This document shows positions 36,988 through 46,884 of a DNA stretch of 64,000 nucleotides, one piece after another. Origin of the DNA: Variovorax sp. dw_308 (lineage in GTDB: Bacteria; Pseudomonadota; Gammaproteobacteria; Burkholderiales; Burkholderiaceae_C); assembly GCF_019207085.1 (NCBI RefSeq), contig NZ_JAATOM010000001.1, positions 1-64,000 on the forward strand, in the 5' to 3' direction. Numbering within the stretch: the first letter of the stretch is position 1; each line of letters begins with the position of its first letter. The notes below the pieces were generated by a model, which worked only from the letters and a program-made list of their open reading frames with translations, ran no database searches and was not told the origin of the DNA. The position numbers and the translations under genes are program-made.

Positions 36988-37935
36988 ATGAACGCCCTTC
37001 GTTTCATCGCCTCGCGCGCGGCCGGCATGGCCATCGTGCTGGCCATCGTCGCGGTGCTCGTCTTCGTGCTCACGCGCGCCGCCTCGGGCGATCCGGTGTC
37101 GGTGCTGCTGGGCGACCAGGCCACCGCCGCCGACATCGCCCGCGTGCAGAAGGAATACGGCCTGGACAAGCCCTTGCCCGTGCAGTTCGGCTACTGGATC
37201 CGCGAGGTGCTCCAGGGCAACCTCGGCCAGTCGATCTTCCTGCAGCGGCCGGTGACGCAGGCGCTGGCCGAGCGGGCCGAACCGACCACGCTGCTGTCGC
37301 TGATGGCGGTGGCCATCGCGGCGCTGATCGGGCTGCCGTGCGGGATCATCTCCGCGGTGTTCCGCGGCAAGGCGATCGACCAGTTCTTCACCGGCATCGC
37401 GATGCTGGGCGCGAGCATCCCGAGCTTCTGGTTCGGCATCGTGCTGATCCAGATCTTCGCGGTGTCGCTGGGGTGGTTCCCGGTGTCGGGCTACGGCGCG
37501 CCGGATGCGCCCTTCGCCGAGCGCATCCATGCGCTGATCCTGCCGGCCACGGTGCTGGGCATCCTCAACTCGGCGCTGATCATCCGCTTCACGCGGGCCT
37601 CGATGCTCGACGTGCTGGGTGAAGACTATGTGCGAACGGCGCGTTCCAAGGGCCTGTCGGAAAGCACCGTCGTGCTCAAGCATGCGTTGCGCAATGCGCT
37701 GGTGCCGATCGTCACGGTGCTGGGTCTCACGGTGGCGCTGATGATCGGCGGCGCCGTCGTCACGGAGACGGTGTTCGGCCTGCCGGGCGTCGGCAGCCTG
37801 GTGGTGAATGCGGTGCTGCGCCGCGACTATCCCGTCATCCAGGGCGCGCTGCTTGTCATCGCGGCCATCTACGTGCTCATCAACTTCTCGATCGACCTGC
37901 TGTATGCCGTGGTCGATCCGCGCGTGAAAGTCTGA
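36988..37935 (+). CDS. Dipeptide-type ABC permease (DppB-like)
   Basis: 315 residues with six membrane segments. It has the DppB/OppB opening (FIASRAAGMAIVLAIVAVLVFVLTR), the MRQDYG-like region near KEYGLDKPLPVQFGYWI, and the EAA loop EDYVRTARSKGLSESTVVLKHALRNALVPI. It begins 3 nt after the binding-protein stop and pairs with the next gene. Confidence 0.92.
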   Translation: MNALRFIASRAAGMAIVLAIVAVLVFVLTRAASGDPVSVLLGDQATAADIARVQKEYGLDKPLPVQFGYWIREVLQGNLGQSIFLQRPVTQALAERAEPTTLLSLMAVAIAALIGLPCGIISAVFRGKAIDQFFTGIAMLGASIPSFWFGIVLIQIFAVSLGWFPVSGYGAPDAPFAERIHALILPATVLGILNSALIIRFTRASMLDVLGEDYVRTARSKGLSESTVVLKHALRNALVPIVTVLGLTVALMIGGAVVTETVFGLPGVGSLVVNAVLRRDYPVIQGALLVIAAIYVLINFSIDLLYAVVDPRVKV

Positions 37936-37937
37936 CC

Positions 37938-38783
37938 ATGTCCATCAAGCTTCCCCGCATGGTGCGCCAGTTGATGCACCGTCGCATCGTGATGGTGTCG
38001 GCCGTGGTGCTGCTCATCATCGCGGTGCTCGCCATCGGCGCGCCGATCTTTGCATCGGCCGACCCGAACGACACCGCTGTGCTCGAACGGCTGAAGGCGC
38101 CGAGCGCCGAGCACCTGCTCGGCACCGACGAACTCGGCCGCGACATGTATGCGCGCATCGTCCACGGCGCGCGCTACTCGCTGAGCATCGCGGCGCTCAC
38201 CGCGCTCGGCGCGGTGGTCTTCGGCACGATCCTCGGCCTGGTCGCGGGCTTCTTCCGCAAGCTCGATGCGCCGCTGATGCGCGTGGTCGACGCGATGATG
38301 TCCTTCCCCGACATCCTGCTGGCGATCGCGCTGGTGGCCATCCTCGGCGCCTCGCTGGGCAACGTGGTGCTGGCGCTGGTGCTGGTCTACACGCCGCGCG
38401 TGGCACGGGTGGTGCGCGCATCGACGCTGGTGGTGCGCGAGCTGCTGTTCGTCGAGGCGGTGCGCGCGCTGGGCGTGCGCACCTCGCGCATCCTGTGGCG
38501 CCACATCCTGCCGAACCTGATGTCGCCGATCCTGGTGCAGGTGTCTTTCATCTTCGCGTACGCCATCCTGGCCGAGGCGGGGCTGTCCTTCCTCGGCGTC
38601 GGCGTGCCGCCCGAGATTCCGACCTGGGGCACGATGGTCGCGGGCAGCCAGCAGTATGCGGACAAGGCCTTCTGGGTCGTGTTGTTCCCGGGGCTGGCGA
38701 TCATCTTCACGGCGTTGTCGCTGCAACTGCTGGGCGACGGCGTGCGCGACCTGCTCGATCCCAAACTCAAGAAGGCAGCGTGA
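37938..38783 (+). CDS. Dipeptide-type ABC permease (DppC-like)
   Basis: 281 residues with five to six membrane segments. LLGTDELGRDMYARIVHGARYSL is the DppC/OppC hallmark, and the EAA loop is VEAVRALGVRTSRILWRHILP. It follows the DppB-like gene by 2 nt. Its stop overlaps the start of a 135-codon bridge frame leading to the ATPase gene. Confidence 0.92.
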   Translation: MSIKLPRMVRQLMHRRIVMVSAVVLLIIAVLAIGAPIFASADPNDTAVLERLKAPSAEHLLGTDELGRDMYARIVHGARYSLSIAALTALGAVVFGTILGLVAGFFRKLDAPLMRVVDAMMSFPDILLAIALVAILGASLGNVVLALVLVYTPRVARVVRASTLVVRELLFVEAVRALGVRTSRILWRHILPNLMSPILVQVSFIFAYAILAEAGLSFLGVGVPPEIPTWGTMVAGSQQYADKAFWVVLFPGLAIIFTALSLQLLGDGVRDLLDPKLKKAA

Positions 38784-39186
38784 TGAAGCACTTGTTTGCC
38801 TGTTCAAGCGGCGTGTCCGGACTGAGGTTGGTGAGGCGTTCGTGGCGAGATCACGCCGACGGCGTACTCCACTCCGCGAATGTCCCCCGCCGTCAGCCTG
38901 CGGCCGCCGGCTCCTCCTTTATTTCGCTGCGTGGAGCACACCATCGACGTGATCCAGACGCGCGGTCGTTGTTCAGGCGCGAATTCGGGCGGTGGCACGG
39001 CGCGGCGTCACCCGTGCAGAGGGCGCTGGGTGTCCCCTGCAGCGAAATAAAGGAGGAGGCGAAGCCGGGGGACATTCGCGGAAGGGGATACCCAGTGGCC
39101 TCGGCACGCACCCCGGACCATCGCGCCTCCCACGCCCCTCGGAACCAACACGCACCTCGCAACCAACGCGCATTGGAGCCACTGAA

Positions 39187-39190
<4 letters not shown>
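38783..39190 (+). other. Bridge frame between permease and ATPase genes (135 codons)
   Basis: This fills the 403-bp gap. The ATG overlaps the permease stop (TGATG) and the TGA overlaps the ATPase ATG (ATGA). The frame stays open across an inverted pair of dispersed repeats. The peptide is Arg/His/Ala-rich with no domain and a composition unlike its neighbours. I regard it as a coupling frame over an inserted repeat rather than a proven protein. Confidence 0.4.
38874..39081. repeat. Inverted pair of a dispersed repeat
   Basis: The left part (38874-38930) has CCGCGAATGTCCCCCG and CTCCTCCTTTATTTCGCTGC. The right part (39039-39081) is the reverse complement of both blocks. The left copy has an extra GCCTGCGGCCGCCGGC hairpin between the blocks. 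About 105 bp lie between the copies, with no transposase. Confidence 0.75.
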
Positions 39191-40214
<1,024 letters not shown>

Positions 40215-40218
<4 letters not shown>

Positions 40219-40361
40219 CCGACTACTCCCTCTCCCCGTCCCTCTCCCTCTCCCGCGCGCGGGAGAGGGCCGGGGTGAGGGCGCTGCGCCAAACCCCCGC
40301 CCTCATCCCCCGCCTTCTCCCGCAAGCGGGAGAAGGAGCCAATACAAGAACCTCACGATGA
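40215..40361 (+). other. Bridge frame between the two ATPase genes (48 codons)
   Basis: The ATG overlaps the first ATPase stop and the TGA overlaps the second ATPase ATG, both as ATGA. The frame reads straight through a REP-type palindrome pair. The peptide (MTDYSLSPSLSL...) is a translation of the REP sequence, so a protein function is doubtful. Confidence 0.4.
40246..40336. repeat. REP-like palindrome pair
   Basis: Positions 40246-40269 are a perfect 24-bp palindrome (CCCTCTCCC...). Positions 40313-40336 are an 11-bp inverted repeat with an AA loop. Between them GGGGTGAGGG and CCCTCATCCCC are also inverted, so the whole unit can fold on itself. This matches the common [21 protein letters not shown] family of proteobacteria. 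Confidence 0.8.
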
Positions 40362-41338
40362 CCACCACCGACACCCCCCTCATCGAGGTGCGCAACCTCA
40401 AGAAGTACTTCGGCTCCGGCGCGCGTCCGGTGCGCGCGGTGGACGATGTGTCCTTCTCCATCCGCAAGGGCGAGACGCTGGGCCTGGTCGGCGAATCGGG
40501 CTCGGGCAAGAGCACCATCGGCCGCACCGTGCTGCGCCTGCTCGAACGCACCGACGGCGCCGTGATGTACCGCGGCGAAGACCTCGGCAAGGCCTCCGGC
40601 GAGCACATGCGCAAGCTGCGCAGCAAGCTGCAGATCATCTTCCAGGATCCGTACGCGAGCCTGAATCCGAAGATGCGCATCAGCGCCATCCTGCACGAGG
40701 CGCTCTCCACCCACGGCCTGTGCAAGGGCCCGGGCGAGCGCGAGAAGCGCATCGCCGAACTGCTCGAAACCGTGGGCCTGCGCGCGGAGCACGCGAGCCG
40801 CTTCCCGCACGAGTTCTCGGGCGGGCAACGTCAGCGCATCGGCGTGGCGCGTGCACTCGCGGTGGAGCCCGAATTCATCGTCGCGGATGAGCCGCTGTCG
40901 GCGCTCGACGTGTCTATCCAGGCGCAGGTCATCAACCTGCTGGCCGACCTGCGCGAGCGCCTGTCGCTGACGATGCTCTTCATCTCGCACGACCTCGATG
41001 TCGTCGAGTACCTCTGCGACCGCGTCGTGGTGCTGTACCTGGGCAAGGTGATGGAGGTGGCGACCACGGCCGAGTTGTTCGAGCGCCCGCTGCATCCGTA
41101 CACTCAGGCGCTGCTGGCAGCCAGCCCGAAGCCGGACCCGCTGCAAGCCACCGAGGCCATCGCATTGAAGGGCGACATCCCCAGCCCGATCGCGCCGCCT
41201 TCGGGTTGCGTGTTCCGCACCCGTTGCCCGCATGCGATCGACGCTTGCTCGAAGACCGTGCCGCCGCTCGAGGAACTGTCGCCCGGCCATTTTTCCGCCT
41301 GCATCCGCAAGGATCTGCTTACCCCGCAAAAGTCATGA
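40358..41338 (+). CDS. Dipeptide-type ABC ATPase (DppF-like)
   Basis: 326 residues from the ATG at 40358. Walker A GESGSGKST near residue 48, the QDPYASLNPKMR block typical of DppF/OppF, signature FSGGQRQRIGVARAL and Walker B FIVADEPLSALD are seen. The C-terminal Cys motif is GCVFRTRCPHA. It overlaps the deaminase gene by ATGA. Confidence 0.93.
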   Translation: MTTTDTPLIEVRNLKKYFGSGARPVRAVDDVSFSIRKGETLGLVGESGSGKSTIGRTVLRLLERTDGAVMYRGEDLGKASGEHMRKLRSKLQIIFQDPYASLNPKMRISAILHEALSTHGLCKGPGEREKRIAELLETVGLRAEHASRFPHEFSGGQRQRIGVARALAVEPEFIVADEPLSALDVSIQAQVINLLADLRERLSLTMLFISHDLDVVEYLCDRVVVLYLGKVMEVATTAELFERPLHPYTQALLAASPKPDPLQATEAIALKGDIPSPIAPPSGCVFRTRCPHAIDACSKTVPPLEELSPGHFSACIRKDLLTPQKS

Positions 41339-42633
41339 CGAAACTCCTGGACACGCTGACCGACCCGTTGCTGGACAACGGCTTCAAGGGCTTTCCCCGT
41401 ACGCAGGCGCCGATGCGTCGCAGTGAGGTGGCCAAGGCGGGATGGAACGTGCTCGCCGGCGACCTGCCACTGCCGCTCGCGGTGCTCAAGCGCGAGGCGA
41501 TCGAGCACAACCTCGCATGGATGCAGGGGCAGGTGCGCCGCTGGGGCATCGACCTCGCGCCGCACGGCAAGACCACGATGTCGCCGCAGCTCTTCGCCCG
41601 CCAGCTCGACGCGGGCGCCTGGGGCATGACCGTGGCGACCGTCACGCAACTGGCCGTGGCAGTGTCTGCCGGTGCGCGTCGCGGCTTGATCGCGAACCAG
41701 GTCGTGAGCGACCAGGACCTGGCGGGCATCCAGCAACTGCTGCACGAGCACGTCGACCTGCGCGTGGTGTTCCTCGTCGATTCGCTGGCGCAGCTCGACC
41801 TGATCGAAGCCTGGTCGGCGCGGCATCCCGACAGCCTGCCCTTCCAAGTGATGATCGAGATCGGCGTCGACAACGGCCGCACCGGCGTTCGCACGCATGA
41901 ACAGGCGATCGCCCTGGCCGAACGCGTGCGCGCCGGCAAGGCCGCGAAGCTGGTCGGCATCGAGACCTACGAAGGGCAGGGCGCGACCGGGGAGAGCGGC
42001 CCCGATGCCGACTACACCAACATCCTGATGGACCGCGTCGACGCTGTCGCGCGCCATTGCGTCACGCGCGGCCTGTTCGAGACCGATGAGGTGCTGGTGT
42101 CGGCCGGCGGCTCGGCCATCTACGACCTGGTGGCGCTGCGCCTGAAGCCCTCGCTCGGCATGCCGGTGCGTGGGCTGCTGCGCTCGGGCTGCTACCTCAC
42201 ACACGATCATGGGACGTACCAGCGCTTCCAGAGGCCGCTCGATGCGCGCCTGGGTTGCGCGCCTGGCGAGAGCCTGCGGCCGGCGATGGAGATCTGGGCC
42301 ACGGTGCAGTCCTGCAACGAGCCCAACCTGGCCATCGTGGCCATGGGCAAGCGCGACATCTCCTTCGACCTGTCGATGCCCACGCCCATCGCACGGGCGG
42401 CGCGCGGGGCGATGGTGCCCTCTGGCGTTCCCGCGAGCTGGGAGATCACCGCGCTGAACGACCAGCACGGCTACCTGCGCTGGAGCGATGCGGACGCGGC
42501 GCTGGCCCCGGTGGTCGGCGAGCGCATCGCCTTCGGCATCTCGCACCCCTGCACGACCTTCGACAAGTGGCACTGGATGCCGGTAGTCGAGAACGATTAC
42601 CGCGTCACTGATGCGGTGTTGATGCACTTCTGA
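41335..42633 (+). CDS. PLP-dependent D-amino-acid deaminase (DSD1-type D-serine dehydratase family)
   Basis: 432 residues. An alanine-racemase-like barrel carries the PLP Lys in APHGKTTMSP near residue 77. The C-terminal domain has the zinc pair and following motif in HPCTTFDKWHW near residue 405, as in eukaryotic-type D-serine dehydratases. Such enzymes convert D-serine or D-threonine to a keto acid and ammonia through an enamine. The gene is tightly packed between the transporter and the RpiR regulator. Preference among D-amino acids is unknown. Confidence 0.88.
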   Translation: MTKLLDTLTDPLLDNGFKGFPRTQAPMRRSEVAKAGWNVLAGDLPLPLAVLKREAIEHNLAWMQGQVRRWGIDLAPHGKTTMSPQLFARQLDAGAWGMTVATVTQLAVAVSAGARRGLIANQVVSDQDLAGIQQLLHEHVDLRVVFLVDSLAQLDLIEAWSARHPDSLPFQVMIEIGVDNGRTGVRTHEQAIALAERVRAGKAAKLVGIETYEGQGATGESGPDADYTNILMDRVDAVARHCVTRGLFETDEVLVSAGGSAIYDLVALRLKPSLGMPVRGLLRSGCYLTHDHGTYQRFQRPLDARLGCAPGESLRPAMEIWATVQSCNEPNLAIVAMGKRDISFDLSMPTPIARAARGAMVPSGVPASWEITALNDQHGYLRWSDADAALAPVVGERIAFGISHPCTTFDKWHWMPVVENDYRVTDAVLMHF

Positions 42634-42638
42634 ACAGC

Positions 42639-43571
42639 ATGACCTCGACCCTTCTTCAGCGCGTCGCGGAGATCCGGGGCAGCGCCCCGACCACCCGCCG
42701 CGCCATCCTCGACCTGATGCTGGAAGACCCCGACCGCGTGCTCGAAGAAAGCTTCGAGTCGCTGGCGGAACGCTCGCGCAGTTCGGTGCCCACCATCATG
42801 CGCACCGTGCGCGACCTGGGCTTCGCGGGCCTGCGCGAATTCAAGCTTGCGTTGGCGCAGGAACTGGCCGTCGGCGGCTCGCCCCTGCACCGGCGCGTGA
42901 GCATCGAGGACGCGGCCACTGACGTCGTGGCCAAGATCTCGCGCAGCGCCGCGGCGACCGTGTCGGGCGTGCGCAACCAGCTCGACATGGACGTGCTCGA
43001 CGGCGCAGTGCAAGCCATTGCCGCCGCGCCGCACATCGACCTCTATGGGGCGGGCGCCACCTCGTGGTTCATGGCCAGCGACCTGCAGGCGCGGCTGTTC
43101 CGGCTGGGCCTCTCGGCCAACGCCTGGTCCGACTATCACCTGCAGCAAGTAGCCGGCGCGGCGCAGCGACCGGGCGGCGTGGTCATCGCGATGTCGCACG
43201 TCGGAGGCATGCCCTCGCTGCTCGACGCGGTCGACATCGCGCGCGCCCAGGGCGCCAGGGTCGTCGCGCTGACGCGGCCCGGCACCGCGCTCGCGGCCAA
43301 GGCCGACTTCCTGCTCGGCCTGACCGTGCCCGACGATGCGGTTATGCATGTCGGCATCGACGCCTACCTCACGCACCTCACCGTGATCGAGATCATCACG
43401 GTGCTGGTCGCGCAGCGCCTCGGCGACCCGGCCATGCAACGCCTGCAACGCGCGCGCGAGGCCTTCCAGCGCCATGGCATTGACGCCGCCACACACCCGC
43501 TGCAAAGCTGGGACGGCGGCGGCATCGGCGTCAACAAGAACGCAGCCAACGACACGGGAGCCGCACCATGA
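42639..43571 (+). CDS. RpiR-family transcriptional regulator
   Basis: 310 residues. Residues 1-80 are the RpiR helix-turn-helix (RRAILDLMLEDPDRVLEESFESLAERSRSSVPTIMR). Residues about 120-265 are a SIS domain, which usually binds a phosphosugar or amino-sugar-like ligand (IDLYGAGATSWFMASDLQ, VVIAMSHVGG). It is embedded in the D-amino-acid operon and overlaps the D-aminoacylase gene by ATGA. A TGAAAT palindrome at 35292 is a candidate site. Confidence 0.9.
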   Translation: MTSTLLQRVAEIRGSAPTTRRAILDLMLEDPDRVLEESFESLAERSRSSVPTIMRTVRDLGFAGLREFKLALAQELAVGGSPLHRRVSIEDAATDVVAKISRSAAATVSGVRNQLDMDVLDGAVQAIAAAPHIDLYGAGATSWFMASDLQARLFRLGLSANAWSDYHLQQVAGAAQRPGGVVIAMSHVGGMPSLLDAVDIARAQGARVVALTRPGTALAAKADFLLGLTVPDDAVMHVGIDAYLTHLTVIEIITVLVAQRLGDPAMQRLQRAREAFQRHGIDAATHPLQSWDGGGIGVNKNAANDTGAAP

Positions 43572-45025
43572 GCAAGCCGGTATTGCTGGAATCGGGACTG
43601 GTCATCGACGGCTCGGGCGGCCCGTCCTGGCCGGGCGACGTGCTGCTGTCGGGCGACCGCATCGTCGCCCTGGGCGAGGGCCTGCGCACGCGGTTGCCGC
43701 AAGGCATGGCGCTCGAAGACATCGAGGTGGTCGACTGCCGCGGCAAGGTCATCGCGCCCGGCTTCATCGACGTGCACACGCACGACGACGCGATCGTGCT
43801 GCACGACCCCGAGTGCCTGCCCAAGATATCGCAGGGCATCACCACGGTGGTGACCGGCAACTGCGGTATCTCGCTGGCGCCGTACAAGGTGCCGCAGGCG
43901 AAACCGCCGCTGACGCTGCTGGGCGCGGAGTCGTTCCGCCATGCGTCGATGGCGTCGTATCGCGACGCAGTGACCGAAGCCCGCCCGGCCTTGAACGTCG
44001 CCGCCCTCGTCGGCCACACCACGCTGCGCTTCGCGGCGATGCAAGCGCTCGATCGCCCGGCCAATGCCGACGAGGCCGCACACATGGCCCGACTGCTCGA
44101 TGCCTCGATGGCCGAGGGCGCGCATGGCATGTCTTCCGGCCTGTTCTACGAGGAAGCCTTCCCGGCGCCGGCCGAGGAAGTCACAGCGCTGGCACGCATC
44201 GTCGCGCGGCACGGCGGCGTGTATGCCACGCACCTGCGCAGCGAAATGGCCGCCATCCTGGAGGCCATGCACGAGGCCGGGGACACGGCCTTCAGCGCCG
44301 GCGTGCCGCTCGTGATCTCGCACCACAAGTGCGCCGGCCCGGCCAACTGGGACCGCACGCTGGAGACGCTGCCGCTGGTCGATGCACTGGCCCGGCGCCA
44401 GGAGATTTCGATGGACGTGTACCCCTACGTCGCCGGCTCGACCGTGTTGCGCGAAGACCTGGTCGACGGCGTCATCGACGTCATGCTGACCTGGTCCGAT
44501 CCGCACCCGGAAGTCACCGGCCGCATGCTGTCCGACGTCGCGAAGGAGTGGGGCGTGACGCAGCAGGAGGCCTGCCTGCGCCTGAAGCCCGGCGGCGCCT
44601 GCTACTTCCAGATGAAGGAGGAAGACGTCGAACGCGTGATCGCGCACCCGCGCACCATGATCGGCAGCGATGGCCTGCCGCACGACCGCCATCCGCACCC
44701 GCGCCTGTGGGGCGCCTTTCCCCGCGTGTTCGCCCGCTACTGGCGCGAGCGGCGCCTGTTCTCGCTGGAGCAGGCGGTGCACAAGATGACCGGGCTGACG
44801 GCGCGCAACATGCGCATCGCCGAACGCGGCTTGCTGCGCGTGGGACGGATGGCCGACGTGGTGGTGTTCGATCCGCAGACCATCCGCGACACCGCCACCT
44901 ACGACAAGCCGCATGGCGTGAGCGAAGGCATCGCGCAGGTGTTCGTGAACGGCGTGTGTGCGTATCGCGGGGATGAGGCGCGGGTGCTGGCGCGGGCGGG
45001 GCGGATGTTGACGCGGGCTGCCTGA
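43568..45025 (+). CDS. N-acyl-D-amino-acid deacylase (D-aminoacylase)
   Basis: 485 residues, an amidohydrolase with both small beta domains. Zinc and catalytic features are present: VHTHDDA near residue 72, the bridging Cys in VTGNCGIS near 98, ISHHKC near 255 and the catalytic Asp in MIGSDGLPHDRHPHPRLWG near 367. It releases a D-amino acid from its N-acyl form, which the upstream deaminase could then degrade. The length equals that of known D-aminoacylases. Confidence 0.93.
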   Translation: MSKPVLLESGLVIDGSGGPSWPGDVLLSGDRIVALGEGLRTRLPQGMALEDIEVVDCRGKVIAPGFIDVHTHDDAIVLHDPECLPKISQGITTVVTGNCGISLAPYKVPQAKPPLTLLGAESFRHASMASYRDAVTEARPALNVAALVGHTTLRFAAMQALDRPANADEAAHMARLLDASMAEGAHGMSSGLFYEEAFPAPAEEVTALARIVARHGGVYATHLRSEMAAILEAMHEAGDTAFSAGVPLVISHHKCAGPANWDRTLETLPLVDALARRQEISMDVYPYVAGSTVLREDLVDGVIDVMLTWSDPHPEVTGRMLSDVAKEWGVTQQEACLRLKPGGACYFQMKEEDVERVIAHPRTMIGSDGLPHDRHPHPRLWGAFPRVFARYWRERRLFSLEQAVHKMTGLTARNMRIAERGLLRVGRMADVVVFDPQTIRDTATYDKPHGVSEGIAQVFVNGVCAYRGDEARVLARAGRMLTRAA

Positions 45026-45073
45026 TGGGCAGTGCCGACGGTCGCCAGGCGATACGGACAAGGACTTGCGCCC

Positions 45074-46462
45074 TCAGCGCGAACACAACTTGCCGAGCAG
45101 CCCTGCGTTGTCTGCGCAGACCTGGCGAAATCCGGCGCTGATCCGCTCGTCGGCTGCAGCCATCTCCCAGAAGCCAAGCGCAGCGCGTGCAGCGTCCTGC
45201 CACGCGGCTGCTTCGGCCGGAAGCGGCAAGCGCGGCGTGAAGTTGCGAGGCGGCAGTTCGACCCCGCGCACCGGCGCGTAGGCCATCGGCAGCATGTCGT
45301 AGATGGGCGCCAACCGCAGCATGTTCACATCGCCCTGCCGGGCTGGCAGGAACGACAGGTTGCCGTCATGCATGTCCGTGTTGGCGATGAGTTGGCCGAA
45401 CAGCCAGACGCGCAGGGTACGGGCAAGGTCCTCGTCCTCCAGCCAACCCTTCTGCACCAGCGGCTGCACGGCCTCCGCCCAAGGGCGCCCGGCGCTGCCG
45501 ATGAAAGCGTTGTTCAAGGCAGCCCACGACACCATCGGAGAGCGGCCCAGCGCGCCGTGGCGGTCGAACCGGTCGACCTCGAGGAAGGTGCGTCCCGCAT
45601 GCGCGCGGACGCGGGAGCGCGCCGTGGCGATGCCGGCATGCGCCTCGAGCGCTCGTCCCGCCAGGTGCTCGCACACGAGCAGGTCCGCCCAGCGCTGCGT
45701 GCCCGGCGAATCGTCCGAACCAGAGAACTTGACCAGCACATGCTGCTGCGAGCCGTCGGCTAGCTGACGCAAGGTCGTGAACTTCGGGAACTCGCCGCCC
45801 GCCGAGGAGCCAGCGACTCCCGCGGCCAATGCTTGGGACGCCAGCTTCGGGTACTCGCTGGCCAATTGCGAGTCCGCCAATCCTGCAGACGCTTCTCCGG
45901 ATGCCACCCGCTGCACATGCTCCAGCCACCGGCGGCAAGCCGGCGCGCCGACCAGCAGGTCGCCCGGGACGTCGTCGCCAAGGATCGACAGCGCGTACAG
46001 CGCATCGTCATCCGACCAACTCGCTGGGTCTTCCTGCACCTGGAGGACCGCGGCGTGCTGGCGCGCGAAGTTGCGCCCCAGGAAGCCTTGCGGCCGCATG
46101 TCCTGCATCGGATAGGGCAAGCCTTCGAACCAGCCGTCCAGCATCTGGTCTTCGAGCGGCCATCCGAATTCACCCTCGTACGCGAGCGCGGTGCCGTCGG
46201 GGTAGACCAGTTCCATTTCGGCAATCTGGTGCGGCGCTCCTTCCCTGTCGATGCGAAAAAGGGGCAGGGGCTCCAGCGAACCGCGCAGTGCCCGCCGGGC
46301 AGCGTACCGGGTGCGGCGAGCCCGTCCGCGCACGATGAGCGCACCTTCGGCCGCCCGCACGGCCCGGCTCAGCGTGGGTCGGCTCGCCCCCATGCGTTCC
46401 ACGAGCGCGCTGGCGGCCAGCGGGCCGTTCGCACGCAGAACGGCGATCAAGTCAGCGGGCAT
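45074..46462 (-). CDS. HipA-like Ser/Thr kinase with N-terminal winged helix (YjjJ type)
   Basis: 462 residues. Residues 1-65 form a winged helix (ADLIAVLRANGPLAASALVERMGASRPTLSRAV). The remainder is a HipA-type kinase with HVLVKFSGS for ATP binding, ANTDMHDGNLSF as catalytic loop and LAPIYDMLPM as metal loop. No separate HipB is adjacent. The layout matches E. coli YjjJ, a HipA relative with its own HTH. It may combine toxin and DNA-binding roles in one chain. TGAAACGAT repeats overlap its start. Confidence 0.88.
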   Translation of the reverse strand: MPADLIAVLRANGPLAASALVERMGASRPTLSRAVRAAEGALIVRGRARRTRYAARRALRGSLEPLPLFRIDREGAPHQIAEMELVYPDGTALAYEGEFGWPLEDQMLDGWFEGLPYPMQDMRPQGFLGRNFARQHAAVLQVQEDPASWSDDDALYALSILGDDVPGDLLVGAPACRRWLEHVQRVASGEASAGLADSQLASEYPKLASQALAAGVAGSSAGGEFPKFTTLRQLADGSQQHVLVKFSGSDDSPGTQRWADLLVCEHLAGRALEAHAGIATARSRVRAHAGRTFLEVDRFDRHGALGRSPMVSWAALNNAFIGSAGRPWAEAVQPLVQKGWLEDEDLARTLRVWLFGQLIANTDMHDGNLSFLPARQGDVNMLRLAPIYDMLPMAYAPVRGVELPPRNFTPRLPLPAEAAAWQDAARAALGFWEMAAADERISAGFRQVCADNAGLLGKLCSR

Positions 46463-46464
46463 GG

Positions 46465-46554
46465 TGAAACGATCTTTCGGCGATGAATTTACCAGGTTGA
46501 AGGGTGAAACTTCATGATCTACGAGCTATTCATGAAACGATTCTTGAAACGATT
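46465..46554. promoter_or_regulatory. TGAAACGAT repeats at the HipA-like gene start
   Basis: TGAAACGAT occurs at 46465, 46533 and 46545, and a partial TGAAACTTC at 46505. The last two are 12 bp apart in direct repeat. They surround the likely promoter and could be sites for the fused winged helix. Confidence 0.55.
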
Positions 46555-46884
46555 TTATTCCTTGAATGCCAAGGCCGCAAACTCGGGGCAGAAGGCGTCC
46601 CGGCGCCCCTCAAGCCGGCGCCCCTCAAGCCAGCGGCCGCCAGCAGGCGGTGGCCCACTCCGCACCGGCCATTGCGCGCACGTGGGCCGGCATCGCGTTT
46701 TCCTGCGCAGGCGTTCGCCCCGTTCTCCATTCCCGATGAGCCTCCTCGCCATTCAAGGCGGCGCGGCCCGCCCGCGACGCCCGATAATCCGCCCCTTCTC
46801 AAGGTCGGCCCCGAGCTTCGCCCTTCGCGACGGGTGCCGCTTCATGCCGCGACCCAGCCTCACTCACGACAAGAGAGACACCCC
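46555..46884. other. Non-coding gap before the Bug gene
   Basis: No convincing gene. It has a 15-bp tandem repeat, GGCGCCCCTCAAGCC twice near 46617-46646, and otherwise GC-rich sequence with no ribosome site until AAGAGAG at 46870. An open frame running through in phase with the Bug gene lacks a good start and is probably chance. Confidence 0.6.

Noticed and set aside
46504..46884. N-terminal extension of the Bug protein at 46885
   Set aside because: The extension is low-complexity Pro/Arg and would bury a clean signal peptide.
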